A stretch of 64,000 bases of DNA from 55-13 sp037190145 (GTDB taxonomy: Bacteria > Armatimonadota > Fimbriimonadia > Fimbriimonadales > Fimbriimonadaceae): positions 124,001 through 188,000 of the forward strand of contig JBBCJU010000010.1 in the NCBI GenBank assembly GCA_037190145.1. The letters are read 5' to 3'. The notes under the pieces were generated by a model. The model ran no database searches and was not told where the DNA came from. It saw only the letters and a program-made list of their open reading frames with translations. The translations under genes and the position numbers were made by a program. This document shows, one piece after another, positions 33,509-42,350 of the stretch (positions are counted from its first letter, which is position 1; the number at the start of each line of letters is the position of its first letter).

Positions 33509-34252
33509 TTAGCCGGTTGTGGTGATGGAGTCCCGAAGCTCTTCTTCTGCACGACGGATTTCGGCAATTCTCTCCAGTGTCGTTTGAAAACTGTTTTCTT
33601 CGGCATTCATTTGAGATGCCGCTTTGAGCTCATCGCGCAGATCGACCAATCGATCTTGAATTGCGCGCAAGTCTTCGAGGATCGGATTTTTGATGGTTGG
33701 ATCAATCATGCGGCGCTGGAATGTATCGCGACGCTGCCCTTTAGTTCTAACTCCAGCGAGGCTGATAACGACTGCGTCGTCACATAGCTTGCCTAGTATG
33801 CTTTCCGCAGCTTTTCTGGCCTCTAGCCGTACGCCTTCGGCATGGAGCCATTCTTGGCTTTTGAGGAGAGTGTGAATGTCTCGATAGATTGCACAGCAGG
33901 CATTAAGCGCATCTCCTATCTCAGCGTCCGTTCGTTCCTCCAAAGTGGAATCACGATCATAGGTTCGGAGTTCCTGCAAGGCCTGTGCACCCTCCTTGCT
34001 CCAACCTAAGGCAAGGTCTTCTCGATGCCTTGCCAGCATGCTTGCCAAGAGAACATAAAGGAAAGGGGAAGTTATGCCAAGCAAAAGCAAAACCACCAAA
34101 GAGAATCGGCTAAGGATGAGAATCAGGATAATCGCAATCGTGGCGATAGCGAAAGCAGGAGAAATCCAGGAGCCTTTTGGCTGATATAAGAACTCCTGCT
34201 CGTTTTGAAGTAGGGCCTGTAAATGCCGCAGTCGATGTACAGGCCGTCCCAT
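33509..34252 (-). CDS. Unknown membrane protein with two transmembrane segments
   Basis: 247 residues. Two hydrophobic segments at about 31-47 (ISPAFAIATIAIILILIL) and 50-70 form a hairpin; the rest is a charged helical region (TLEERTDAEIGDALNACC, LEDLRAIQDRLVDLRDELK) that may form a coiled coil. No motif is recognised. Its ATG begins directly after the M42 peptidase stop codon, so the two are probably translated together. A function cannot be given. Confidence 0.6.
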   Translation of the reverse strand: MGRPVHRLRHLQALLQNEQEFLYQPKGSWISPAFAIATIAIILILILSRFSLVVLLLLGITSPFLYVLLASMLARHREDLALGWSKEGAQALQELRTYDRDSTLEERTDAEIGDALNACCAIYRDIHTLLKSQEWLHAEGVRLEARKAAESILGKLCDDAVVISLAGVRTKGQRRDTFQRRMIDPTIKNPILEDLRAIQDRLVDLRDELKAASQMNAEENSFQTTLERIAEIRRAEEELRDSITTTG

Positions 34253-35332
34253 TTATCTAAAAATCCGCGGAGTGAAGTCGGTATCGGGCTTCACCTTGCG
34301 GCAATAAGCAGCCATCAGCTTGGAACAGTTCTCTACATCTGTCAGCGAGAGGAGTTCGCAAGGGGTGTGCATGTAGCGGAGCGGCACTCCAACGATGCCG
34401 ACTGCCATTCCGGCTCGGTTGAGCTGCATCGCGTTTCCGTCCGTACCGGTTCCCCCGGGGGTGACGTCGACTTGATAAGGGATTTCGGCTTCGTCGCACG
34501 CCTCGCATATCATTCGGAACACGATTGGATTCGCGTTGGCTCCCCGCATAACGGAAGGGCCTTTCCCGGTGTCAAGCTGCCCATGTCGAGTTTTGGAAAC
34601 AGTGGGGTAGTCGATGGCATGGTTTACATCCACAGCCAATCCAGATTGAGGGTTAAGAGCATAACTGGCGGTCTTGGCACCACGAAGACCGATCTCTTCT
34701 TGAACGGTGGCAACGGCATAGACTCCGACCCCAGAATCTAGTCCGCCCTCTTCTTTCAGCATTCGGAGTGCGTCGGCTACGATCATGGAGCCCATCTTGT
34801 TGTCAAAGCCTCTGGCGGTGGCTCGATCCCCGAGAAGCTGTTGGAACTCGTATTGGAAAGTCACAACGTCTCCGAGGGAAATCCCCGCTTCCTTCACTTG
34901 ATCTCGGGAAGTTGCTCCGATATCAATCCAGAGGTCCTTGATTTCTGGCTTCTTCTTGCGCTCTTCCTCTTCCAGTAGGTGAATGGCTTTGCGGCCAATG
35001 ATGCCTGGAACCTGATCTTTGCCATGAATCCAAACGCGTTGGCCAATGGGGATGACGCTGTCGTGACCACCAATTCCGGAGAAGTACAGCAACCCGTCTT
35101 CGCTGATGTAGTGAATGATAAATCCGATCTCATCCATGTGACCGGCGAGCATGATTTTCATCTCTGCATCTGGATTGATGGCGGCATAGGTGTTGCCGTG
35201 GACATCGGTCCAAACCTTGTCCGCAAAGCCGTCGGTGTACTCTCGATAAATCTCTGCTGCACGTTCCTCATAACCTGAGGGAGAGGGAACGTTGACAATA
35301 GCCTTTAGGAAGTCGAGAGATTCGGATCGCAT
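34253..35332 (-). CDS. M42 family metallo-aminopeptidase
   Basis: 359 residues from the ATG at 35332 (MRSESLDFLKAIVNVPSPSG), with CAAAAT ending 6 nt upstream. Di-metal ligands fit the family: H65 and D67 in LAGHMDEIGF, Asp in ARGFDNKMGSM, the Glu pair in VATVQEEIGLRGA, Asp in AVDVNHA, and His in RYMHTPCELLS. These are tetrahedral, cobalt- or zinc-dependent aminopeptidases (FrvX/TET type), sometimes annotated as cellulase M. It acts in the cytoplasm on peptides. It lies between the alpha-mannosidase gene and the two-transmembrane protein on the same strand. Confidence 0.9.
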   Translation of the reverse strand: MRSESLDFLKAIVNVPSPSGYEERAAEIYREYTDGFADKVWTDVHGNTYAAINPDAEMKIMLAGHMDEIGFIIHYISEDGLLYFSGIGGHDSVIPIGQRVWIHGKDQVPGIIGRKAIHLLEEEERKKKPEIKDLWIDIGATSRDQVKEAGISLGDVVTFQYEFQQLLGDRATARGFDNKMGSMIVADALRMLKEEGGLDSGVGVYAVATVQEEIGLRGAKTASYALNPQSGLAVDVNHAIDYPTVSKTRHGQLDTGKGPSVMRGANANPIVFRMICEACDEAEIPYQVDVTPGGTGTDGNAMQLNRAGMAVGIVGVPLRYMHTPCELLSLTDVENCSKLMAAYCRKVKPDTDFTPRIFR

Positions 35333-35420
35333 AGAGGCATTTTGCCCGATGCGGGAAGTCGATTGCAGGTATTTGCTCAACTCTGCCTGCTTGAAAGACA
35401 GGCAGAGTTTGCAACTTTTT

Positions 35421-38336
35421 CTAGCTCAAGCGAACGGTGATAAAGGAGTTTGCGGGAACCTGGGCCGTTAGCTTGGTGCCATGGAGGGTGGCGAGTTCAC
35501 CGGTCGGGTTTTCCATCAGATCGCAGATTTCAGCCTTGGTATAGCCCTCTACGAGGTCGGCGGCAAACTCGATTTCAGCTTGGCTATCTTCTCCGTTGTG
35601 CTCCACGAGCCTGAGAATCAGGCCGTTGCCGTCTTCGGCAGGCTTTAAGGTGGTCATCACAATACTATGGGTCTTCACTTCGGCAAATGACTTGCTTACC
35701 GGCAAGTCACCTTCCTGAAGCGTTGCTCCCACAACAAGTAGGGGATGGTTCCAATCTGCTCCTAGACGTGTGAGTTCGGCTGGGGTGGGTGGCTCTTGAT
35801 GGAAGTAAACCGAGTAACGAACCTTGGACTTAGCGACTTCAGGAGCGTGATCTGGGTCATAGCTGGAGCGGACTATGCGAGGGCGAACTGCATTGTGCAG
35901 AACCTGATGTCCGTACTTGCTGTCTTGCAGGATAGTAATTCGACCGCTTCCCAGATGTGCATAGCGGAGGGTAGGGACATCTCGATTTTCAGCAATCCGG
36001 GAAACCGATCCGAAAGGAGTTTCGAACAGATTTTGATCCGTATCTTCCATCTGATCATCTGCGAATTCAACGTAGAGTCCTGGAATACCCTCGCTTGGAC
36101 TCCCAATTTCTCGCCAGTCAACTTCGGCCTCGAAGTCGATCCTTGGGCTAAGCCCATGGACCATTGCTTTTAGCGTAACCTTACTCTTCGTATCGGTGAC
36201 GGGAAGTTCACGCGTGATTTCATAGGCAAAGTTGGTACCCGACGGTGTGCTGTTTCCTTCGTTGCGGTGATCTCCTTTCACTCGACAGCCGGTAGCTTTC
36301 AGGGGCTTCTCTTCGCTGAGCTCACCAATAACCCAAGAGGTCATTCCGCGCGGATTTTCGTTGACAAAGAACCAGTTTCCGAAATCATTGCCGTAGAGTG
36401 TGTAGTCCTCGCCATCGGGTTGAGAGATGTGATTGAGTCCCGCAGAGTATCGATCGAACTGGAGTTTAAGGTAGGGGGTCTCAAACCACTCGTTTTGGCT
36501 CGGAACAACCAGAGGCACATCTGCATTTGGGGTTCCTTCGCAGATGAGGAAGGTTTTGTAGCCCATGGCGGGGATGTCTTTGGCGATGAATTGGATGCGA
36601 GTTGATTTGTGATCCCAAGCCCATTCTTGGCCGGGCAGAGTCGTAACCAGGGTGGGGAACTGATGCCCATTCTCATCCCGAGCGACGAGCCGCTGTGGGT
36701 TCATGTCTATGTCGTAGAGGACAGCTTCCACAATCTCGGTTCTGGGCCAAGGGTTTGGGTTGTAAACGATGTAGGGAAGGAACCTGCGTCCTCCACCGGA
36801 AGATGTTGATATACCGCTATACCAAGCGTTGTGTCCGGCTCCAGCAACAAAAGGAGTATTCGCTCGTCCCTCTTGAGCAAGCTCACGTTCCTCTGCTCCT
36901 TCTAGGTTCGCGGGAAGTAGAGCGATAGAATTCACCCTTCGACCGATTTCACTGAGGACCTCGCGCTTGATGGCACCGGTGATGGCTCCGGTTTCTTGGA
37001 AAAGTCCCAGCGCATGGTCTCGAGTTGCGGCAACGCCAGAACCGGGCAGGATGTCGTGAAAATGGTTGAACAGGACGTTGATCCACGCCGTGGCACGCGC
37101 ATCCCGAGCCTTATGGTTTAGGGTCTCGGACGGGACGCCCAAGCTACCGGCGATAGCTTGTAGGGCTTCGGCTTCTACGCAGTAGTTTTCGCCGAATCGG
37201 TTTGCTTTCTTAATTGCGCTTTGGGATGTGTAGCAACCGGTGAACTCGTAGTTGAGTTCGTGATCAATCACGGGTGTGTCCAGGTTGTTCTCTTTGATGT
37301 ACTTTTCGGCTGTTCTGAACCAACCTTGGGCGGTGGAGAACTTGACGGTTGGCCAGCAGGGCCATTCGCGCGATTCTAGGAAGTACTCAATTTCCACCCG
37401 AGTTGGTCCGCCGCCGTGGTTGCCAATTCCGTATACGTCCAGCCAGTCTTTAAGGCCGGTTTGCTTGCAGAATTCGACCATCGGTAAGGCATAGTTGTCG
37501 CCGATGTTAACGTAGCTGTTGTACCAAGTGGTTTCGCGGTTTACGAGAACTCGCGCACCATCCGGACCTTGCCACCAAAAAACGGGTGGTCGCTCCTCAC
37601 CGTGTCGGTCATGATGGTGTCCTCCTCCTGTGCGGCAGGCGTAGTAATACTTCACGCCGCCCTGAGCAAGGATGGTGGGGATGGTATTGGCATGGCCGAA
37701 AGTGTCTGGCTCCCAATCTAGTTGGACATCTTCTGGCTTCAGGTCAAATTTATCGAGGAAGTATTGGCGAGTGTATAAGAGGTGGTGAGCCAGGGATTCA
37801 CCGCTTGCGATGTTCTTGTCGCCCTCGACCCAATGAACGGCAGCAACTTCCCAACGACCTTCCTTTACCCGCTGTTTGATCCGTTCGAACATTGCAGGGT
37901 GATACTTCTCTACAATGGCGTAAACCGCGGCTTGGCTTTGGGAGTAGGTTAGATCTGGATACTGCTCCATTAAAGAGAGAACGCTGGCGAACGTATCGTG
38001 GGTGGCTGAGACCGTTTCGGGCCAACTCCACATCCAGTTCATATCAATGTGCCCATGTCCAACCAGATGTACGGTGAAGTCCTTAGCGGCTTTTGCGGTC
38101 TCACTAAGCGCTTCCTCAATAGCTTTAACCGTAATCGATAAGTTGTCGACGGAAGGGTTGAACGCGTCCAAAATCTCTTGAGCTTTGGCAACTTCGTCTG
38201 CCGAGCCACCAAGGTTAGCTGCAACAAAACTCCGGGCAAAGTCAATCTGGCAGATTGCTCGTCGGAGGAGGGCTTCTATTTCTTGACTAGGTTCCGTGGC
38301 TAACTTTCGACGGATGTAGGACGCGGCATTGGACAT
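35421..38336 (-). CDS. Alpha-mannosidase, glycoside hydrolase family 38
   Basis: 971 residues. HLVGHGHIDMNWMWSWPET (H94, H96 and D98 bind zinc) and LDWEPDTFGHANTIP, with catalytic nucleophile D211, are the GH38 signatures; a helical bundle and large beta domains follow, as in lysosomal/cytosolic-type enzymes. It removes alpha-mannosyl residues from glycans. There is no signal peptide, so it works inside the cell. The start codon is directly preceded by AGGG four bases upstream, inside an inverted repeat that may hide it. Neighbours are DUF1080, M42 and an SGNH hydrolase, which fits glycan use. Confidence 0.93.
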   Translation of the reverse strand: MSNAASYIRRKLATEPSQEIEALLRRAICQIDFARSFVAANLGGSADEVAKAQEILDAFNPSVDNLSITVKAIEEALSETAKAAKDFTVHLVGHGHIDMNWMWSWPETVSATHDTFASVLSLMEQYPDLTYSQSQAAVYAIVEKYHPAMFERIKQRVKEGRWEVAAVHWVEGDKNIASGESLAHHLLYTRQYFLDKFDLKPEDVQLDWEPDTFGHANTIPTILAQGGVKYYYACRTGGGHHHDRHGEERPPVFWWQGPDGARVLVNRETTWYNSYVNIGDNYALPMVEFCKQTGLKDWLDVYGIGNHGGGPTRVEIEYFLESREWPCWPTVKFSTAQGWFRTAEKYIKENNLDTPVIDHELNYEFTGCYTSQSAIKKANRFGENYCVEAEALQAIAGSLGVPSETLNHKARDARATAWINVLFNHFHDILPGSGVAATRDHALGLFQETGAITGAIKREVLSEIGRRVNSIALLPANLEGAEERELAQEGRANTPFVAGAGHNAWYSGISTSSGGGRRFLPYIVYNPNPWPRTEIVEAVLYDIDMNPQRLVARDENGHQFPTLVTTLPGQEWAWDHKSTRIQFIAKDIPAMGYKTFLICEGTPNADVPLVVPSQNEWFETPYLKLQFDRYSAGLNHISQPDGEDYTLYGNDFGNWFFVNENPRGMTSWVIGELSEEKPLKATGCRVKGDHRNEGNSTPSGTNFAYEITRELPVTDTKSKVTLKAMVHGLSPRIDFEAEVDWREIGSPSEGIPGLYVEFADDQMEDTDQNLFETPFGSVSRIAENRDVPTLRYAHLGSGRITILQDSKYGHQVLHNAVRPRIVRSSYDPDHAPEVAKSKVRYSVYFHQEPPTPAELTRLGADWNHPLLVVGATLQEGDLPVSKSFAEVKTHSIVMTTLKPAEDGNGLILRLVEHNGEDSQAEIEFAADLVEGYTKAEICDLMENPTGELATLHGTKLTAQVPANSFITVRLS

Positions 38337-38368
38337 ACGACCCTAGCTTGGAAGGTTTGTAGGGTCGT
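38337..38368 (-). promoter_or_regulatory. Inverted repeat over the alpha-mannosidase ribosome binding site
   Basis: On the minus strand ACGACCCTA pairs perfectly with TAGGGTCGT across 14 bases, and the second arm ends exactly at the ATG. The AGGG ribosome binding site lies in that arm. As RNA it can form a hairpin that blocks translation start; as DNA it could be an operator. Confidence 0.5.
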
Positions 38369-38404
38369 TCGCAACATTGATTTTTAAGATAAGCCTTGGT
38401 TTGG

Positions 38405-38923
38405 CTATTTCTTTTTCTTAAACAGGCCTTCTGCCGCCTTGTCCCATTTGTCAGCGTTCTTAAATTCCAAAAGATAATAAATGTCTTCACCCTTCTTGGT
38501 GAATGTGTGACGACCCACGATATCACTTGCGGGTGATGCAGGCCAAGGGTCGCTCACCATGGTGAGCGTGTCATTTTTCAAGTCGCCCCATTCAATCCGT
38601 GGAACCGAAACATAGTTTGTGAACGTGTGGGCAAAGTATTTCTTCTTCTTGGAATCCCAGCCGGTGTAGACCGTGTCCAGCATTTTCATTCCCATCATCT
38701 CGGTAGAGATTGAGTTCTTAAGGAAAAGTCCGTTGCGTTCCACGTTCCAGGTGGTTACGGCGTCGGTATTGGCTCCCATCGCCGTCCACTTCACCGTTGC
38801 GGTCCATTCTCCTACCAACCAGTCGAGGGCCTTCACTTCAGCAGAAGGCTCAGGCATTTGCGCATTAGATATGGCCGCAATCGCGAGACTGAAGCCGAGT
38901 AAAAGGTTTCGAAGAGTTTTCAT
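38405..38923 (-). CDS. Secreted DUF1579-like protein
   Basis: 172 residues from the ATG at 38923, preceded by GAGG four bases upstream. Signal peptide MKTLRNLLLGFSLAIAAISNAQ. LDWLVGEWTATVKWTAMG...TTWNVERNGLFL and DTVYTGWDSKKKKYFAHTFTNY follow the DUF1579 beta-barrel pattern (short lipocalin-like fold, many copies in planctomycete- and acidobacteria-type genomes). Function unknown. A longer frame starting at 38968 would overlap the SGNH gene, but lacks a signal peptide at its N-terminus. Confidence 0.7.
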   Translation of the reverse strand: MKTLRNLLLGFSLAIAAISNAQMPEPSAEVKALDWLVGEWTATVKWTAMGANTDAVTTWNVERNGLFLKNSISTEMMGMKMLDTVYTGWDSKKKKYFAHTFTNYVSVPRIEWGDLKNDTLTMVSDPWPASPASDIVGRHTFTKKGEDIYYLLEFKNADKWDKAAEGLFKKKK

Positions 38924-38954
38924 GGCACCTCTGGATATGTTAAGAAGATTCCTC

Positions 38955-39557
38955 TTACTCCGTTCCAATCAGGTCAAGGATCGCCTTTGATAAGTGTTGG
39001 GCAATAAGTTGGTGACCAAGGCGGCTTGGATGTACTCCATCGGCGGCCAGATCGCTAAGTGAATGTTGACAACTGGCGGCAGCAAAGAGACCGTCCAGAG
39101 GGATGAGGGCTGACGCATATTGGTGGGCCACACGGCGGACTGCCTGAATTCGAGGGTCCAGGTCTTCTCGCCATTGGATTCGGTCTGACGGAATGGGTAG
39201 CACGAATGGCTCAAGGAGAATGAGTTTTGTTCCGCGATCAACGACTTGCTTACAGATTCGATCAAGCGACTGTTCGAAGTCTAGAATTTGGGAAGGCAAG
39301 TTAGAGTCATATCTGCGCCACGTATCGTTTATGCCGATCAAGATCGTGACTAGATTCGCATTCAGTTCCAGACAGTCTGATTGCCAGCGACTTTCTAGAT
39401 CATAAACTCGGTTGCCGCTGATCCCTCGATTGAGGAACGTCCAATCTGGTGGAAGGGTTTGGGCGGTGAAATGAGCGTAGCCGTCGCCTAGGGAAGCGGA
39501 ATCGTTTCGGTCTCGACCACAGTCGGTGATGCTATCGCCTTGGAACAGAATGCGCAT
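38955..39557 (-). CDS. SGNH/GDSL hydrolase
   Basis: 200 residues from the ATG at 39557 (MRILFQGDSITDCGRD), with TAGAAT ending 5 nt upstream. The four SGNH blocks are visible: FQGDSITD (Ser nucleophile), the Gly in NRGISGNR, the Asn in ILIGINDTWRR, and the His in DGVHPSRLGH. These enzymes remove ester groups such as acetyl from sugars or lipids. No signal peptide, so it acts inside the cell. It lies at the head of the minus-strand glycan-related run. Confidence 0.88.
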   Translation of the reverse strand: MRILFQGDSITDCGRDRNDSASLGDGYAHFTAQTLPPDWTFLNRGISGNRVYDLESRWQSDCLELNANLVTILIGINDTWRRYDSNLPSQILDFEQSLDRICKQVVDRGTKLILLEPFVLPIPSDRIQWREDLDPRIQAVRRVAHQYASALIPLDGLFAAASCQHSLSDLAADGVHPSRLGHQLIAQHLSKAILDLIGTE

Positions 39558-39649
39558 GTGCGATTCTAGCCTGTCAATAGGCCCATCAAGCTTCTGAAAG
39601 ATCAAGAACTATCGGAGGATGCAGAAGCAAGGATGAAACAGTTAAACCG

Positions 39650-39847
39650 ATGGCGCTAGAGATGCATAGAGAATGTGGGAAGTGTCGGAGATTGCTGCAA
39701 TGGGACAGCGACGCATTCATTTGTAGTTTCGAGTGCACCTATTGTGTGGATTGTGCGGAGACGTTGAATTGGCAATGTCCGACCTACGAGGGTGAGCTTT
39801 GTCCCCGACCGAGACGTTTGCGGGAAGGAGCGACTTCTAGGGAATAA
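39650..39847 (+). CDS. DUF1272 small zinc-ribbon-like protein
   Basis: 65 residues. MALEMHRECGKCRRLLQWDSDAFICSF and ECTYCVDCAETLNWQCP match DUF1272, a small cysteine-rich family of unknown function. Cysteines are at 9, 12, 25, 29, 32, 35, 43 and 51. The family motif near the end usually reads CPNCGGEL; here it is CPTYEGELC, so one expected ligand is changed and Cys51 may replace it. No clear ribosome binding site. It is adjacent to, but not clearly in an operon with, the phosphatase gene. Confidence 0.8.
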   Translation: MALEMHRECGKCRRLLQWDSDAFICSFECTYCVDCAETLNWQCPTYEGELCPRPRRLREGATSRE

Positions 39848-39944
39848 CGCTAGGTTTAAGCCCTAATCTGCACCTTAACAAGGTTTGTCTTGAAGGCAGG
39901 ATGGTACCTTAGTTGATATGTTACTCCTCTGCCTCGGAGTGTCT

Positions 39945-40553
39945 ATGACATTCCGACCAGCCGAGATTGTTTTTGTTAGGCATAGTGAAACGGTAGCGAA
40001 CGCGACTGGGCGGTACAACCCTTCCACCCTAAACGCGTTTAGTAAGCGCGGTATTCAACAGACCGGCAAACTGACTTCGGCCCTTCAAAAAGAATCGTTT
40101 GATGAAATAGTCGTCAGCCCTTCACCAAGAGCGTTGAAGACGGTTGCTCCTTTTCTGCAAAGGACTGACCAAGTTGCGGAGGTGTGGCCTGAACTCTTGG
40201 AGTGCTGCCACCAGAAGGGAGTTGCTCAGCTGAAACCGCCCAGCCCTCAGATTCGGTTTGGACCTCGTATTGAGTGGCCCACGGCCTTTGATTCGATTTT
40301 TCAACATCGATTTGGGGCCGAACAGCAGATTTTGTCTCCAACCTATGCCGACGGAAAGCGCCAGATTAATCTGACCCGAGATCTGTTGGTGAGTCGCTAT
40401 TCAGGGTCAGGTAAGAAAGTGTTGGTTGTGGGGCATTCGATACACGGTGGGATCCTCATCGGAATGATGACGGGCAGGCCGAAGCCTAGGTTGGCGAATG
40501 CTACACCTATACGTTTGACGGAGACGGCCCCGGGCCAGTTTCGGCTGAAATAA
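39945..40553 (+). CDS. Histidine phosphatase family protein
   Basis: About 202 residues from the ATG at 39945, chosen for GGAG five bases upstream; an in-frame ATG at 39918 also has TACCTT seven bases ahead. The catalytic motif VFVRHSET begins the protein, followed by ESFDEIVVSPSPRALKT, and a second catalytic histidine lies in VLVVGHSIHGG. These phosphoglycerate-mutase-fold enzymes dephosphorylate small molecules or proteins; the substrate cannot be predicted. Confidence 0.82.
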   Translation: MTFRPAEIVFVRHSETVANATGRYNPSTLNAFSKRGIQQTGKLTSALQKESFDEIVVSPSPRALKTVAPFLQRTDQVAEVWPELLECCHQKGVAQLKPPSPQIRFGPRIEWPTAFDSIFQHRFGAEQQILSPTYADGKRQINLTRDLLVSRYSGSGKKVLVVGHSIHGGILIGMMTGRPKPRLANATPIRLTETAPGQFRLK

Positions 40554-40569
40554 GACAATTTTCTGCCTT

Positions 40570-40695
40570 GGTCCGAACTATTTGGGTGTCCCACCTCTTC
40601 CATACATATCGGACCATCTGAAAACTGATCTGACGGGGGACCTGTAAAAGGTGCCGGTTAGAGGAAAAATGATCTGCATACCTGTTTAGGTATGC
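40570..40695. other. Gene-free stretch with two inverted repeats
   Basis: GGTCCG (40570-40575) and CGGACC (40610-40615) form one inverted repeat. GCATACC (40676-40682) and GGTATGC (40689-40695), extended by a G-T and a C-G pair, form a second compact hairpin with loop TGTTTA. The second may end the phosphatase transcript, though no T run follows. AT-rich sequence from 40740 to 40796 may hold the promoter of the next three genes. Confidence 0.4.
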
Positions 40696-40796
40696 GGATA
40701 TTATCCATTTAGTTGCTAGGCTATTAGGATACTTTTACTCCATAAAATCTTTAATTTTTTGTTGAACAAGCGTGATTTGGCATCGTTCAAGCTTGT

Positions 40797-40979
40797 ATGA
40801 ATTCTATGAATGATGTCTCTCTGTTTGCGCCCCTCGCTTATATAGATGGAGGCTCTGGAAGCATGATCTTCCAGATGCTTTTAGCGGGCATTTTGACTGT
40901 TGGTTATGTAATCCGAACCCAGTGGACTCATCTGACTGCGATTGTGTCCAGAGCCTTTCAAAAGAAGACCTCTCACTAA
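40797..40979 (+). CDS. Small single-span membrane protein (YIDxGSGS type)
   Basis: 60 residues. A conserved-looking AYIDGGSGSMIFQMLLAG leads into one transmembrane segment (about 22-41) and a basic tail. Similar small proteins with YIDPGSGS-type motifs occur next to membrane sulfatase and methyltransferase genes in other bacteria, to my knowledge without a defined role. Here it stops one base before the methyltransferase ATG, so it is the first gene of a tight three-gene set. The start could also be the ATG at 40806. Confidence 0.65.
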   Translation: MNSMNDVSLFAPLAYIDGGSGSMIFQMLLAGILTVGYVIRTQWTHLTAIVSRAFQKKTSH

Positions 40980-42350
40980 ATGCCCTCGGCTACACGATTA
41001 GGTTCGTCCTTTCGAGATCCTAGTGGCTTTGTTTTCAAAGAGGCAGGAGTTATCTATCGAGAGGTTGGGCGGAGTTATGCTGATGACTATGAAAAGCTAA
41101 AGGCTTCAGGACTATTCCTCGAGCTTACAGAGCAGAAAATTTTTCTGCCGTTCGAGGAGGTGAGCGATGTGAGAAGCAGCGCAGACGCTCACCAAGTCCT
41201 GAAGCCAGTACAGCTTGAATTAGTCACGTATCCGTACGAATGGTGTTTTGGCCAGCTGAAAGATGCTGCCCTTCTCACTCTGCAAGCGATGTCGGTCGCG
41301 ATGCAGAAAGGGTTTGTGCTTAAAGACGCCACGGCATTTAATGTGCAGTTTTATGCTGGACGGCCCGTACTCATCGATACGCTATCTCTAGAGCCATACG
41401 TGGAAGGGGAGCCTTGGATAGCGTATCGACAGTTTTGTCGTCACTTCCTAGCTCCTTTGGCATTGATGGCCTACGTTGATCCCCGCTTGATCTCCCTCTT
41501 TCGAATCCATATTGATGGGGTTCCGCTTGATCTAGCGGCAAAGCTATTGCCTTCCAAGGCAAAGCTGAATCTTGGGCTGGCGGCTCACCTTTTTATGCAT
41601 GCAAAGGCGGATGGTGAGCAAAAAGGGAATGCTTCCGCAAAGGTTTCAAAGACGGCGGTGCTCGCCCTTATTGATAGTTTGAAGCGGCTGATTACTGGCC
41701 TAGATTGGCAGCCAGGCGGAACAGAGTGGAGTGACTATTATTCCGACAACAATTACTCTCAGGCCGGGGAAGTAAGCAAGCGTCAAATTGTGGAAACCTT
41801 TCTTCAGCAGTCTTTTGGTCCAGACAAAACGTGTTGGGATCTGGGGGCTAACAATGGTGAGCTTAGCCAGCTTGCTTTGCGGGCGGGATTCAAGACAGTT
41901 GCTTGGGATATTGACCATGGTGCGGTGGAGCAAGCGTATCGCTGGGGGAAAAAGACCAATGCTGCGAGCTTCCTACCTCTTGTTCAGGACCTGGCTAATC
42001 CTTCCCCAGGATTGGGATGGAATCTAGAAGAACGAGATTCCTTTACTGACCGAGGGAATGCCGATGTTTTGATGGCGTTGGCCCTGATCCACCATTTGGC
42101 GATAGGCAATAACGTGCCGTTGGGCATGATCGCCCAATTCTTCTCTTCCCTAGGCGCGAACCTCATTATTGAGTTTGTGCCCAAGGAAGATTCTCAGGTG
42201 CAACGCATTTTGGTGGCGCGAAAAGACATCTTCGATGATTACCATTCGGAAGGCTTTGAGCGAGAGTTCGGTAGGTTCTTTGAGATTGTGGAGAAACGCC
42301 CAGTGCAAGACACAGCAAGGACGCTGTACCTTCTGCGGAGACGTGATTGA
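40980..42350 (+). CDS. SAM-dependent methyltransferase, NoeA-like
   Basis: 456 residues. The SAM-binding motif is CWDLGANNGELSQLALRAG near residue 282-300, with VAWDIDHGAVEQAYR and VLMALALIHHLAIGNNVPL following. The N-terminal 250 residues (LVTYPYEWCFGQLKDAALLTLQAMSVAMQKGFVLKDATAFNVQFYAGRPVLID, with phosphotransferase-like HFLAPLALMAYVDPRL) resemble proteins annotated as nodulation protein NoeA-like. The substrate is probably a surface saccharide or lipid precursor, by context. It overlaps the next gene by 4 bp. Confidence 0.75.
   Translation: MPSATRLGSSFRDPSGFVFKEAGVIYREVGRSYADDYEKLKASGLFLELTEQKIFLPFEEVSDVRSSADAHQVLKPVQLELVTYPYEWCFGQLKDAALLTLQAMSVAMQKGFVLKDATAFNVQFYAGRPVLIDTLSLEPYVEGEPWIAYRQFCRHFLAPLALMAYVDPRLISLFRIHIDGVPLDLAAKLLPSKAKLNLGLAAHLFMHAKADGEQKGNASAKVSKTAVLALIDSLKRLITGLDWQPGGTEWSDYYSDNNYSQAGEVSKRQIVETFLQQSFGPDKTCWDLGANNGELSQLALRAGFKTVAWDIDHGAVEQAYRWGKKTNAASFLPLVQDLANPSPGLGWNLEERDSFTDRGNADVLMALALIHHLAIGNNVPLGMIAQFFSSLGANLIIEFVPKEDSQVQRILVARKDIFDDYHSEGFEREFGRFFEIVEKRPVQDTARTLYLLRRRD

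Noticed and set aside
37075..37145. GGGACGCCCAAG in the alpha-mannosidase gene as another copy of the hairpin repeat
   Set aside because: Only a short stretch matches and it is explained by the coding sequence; there is no second arm.
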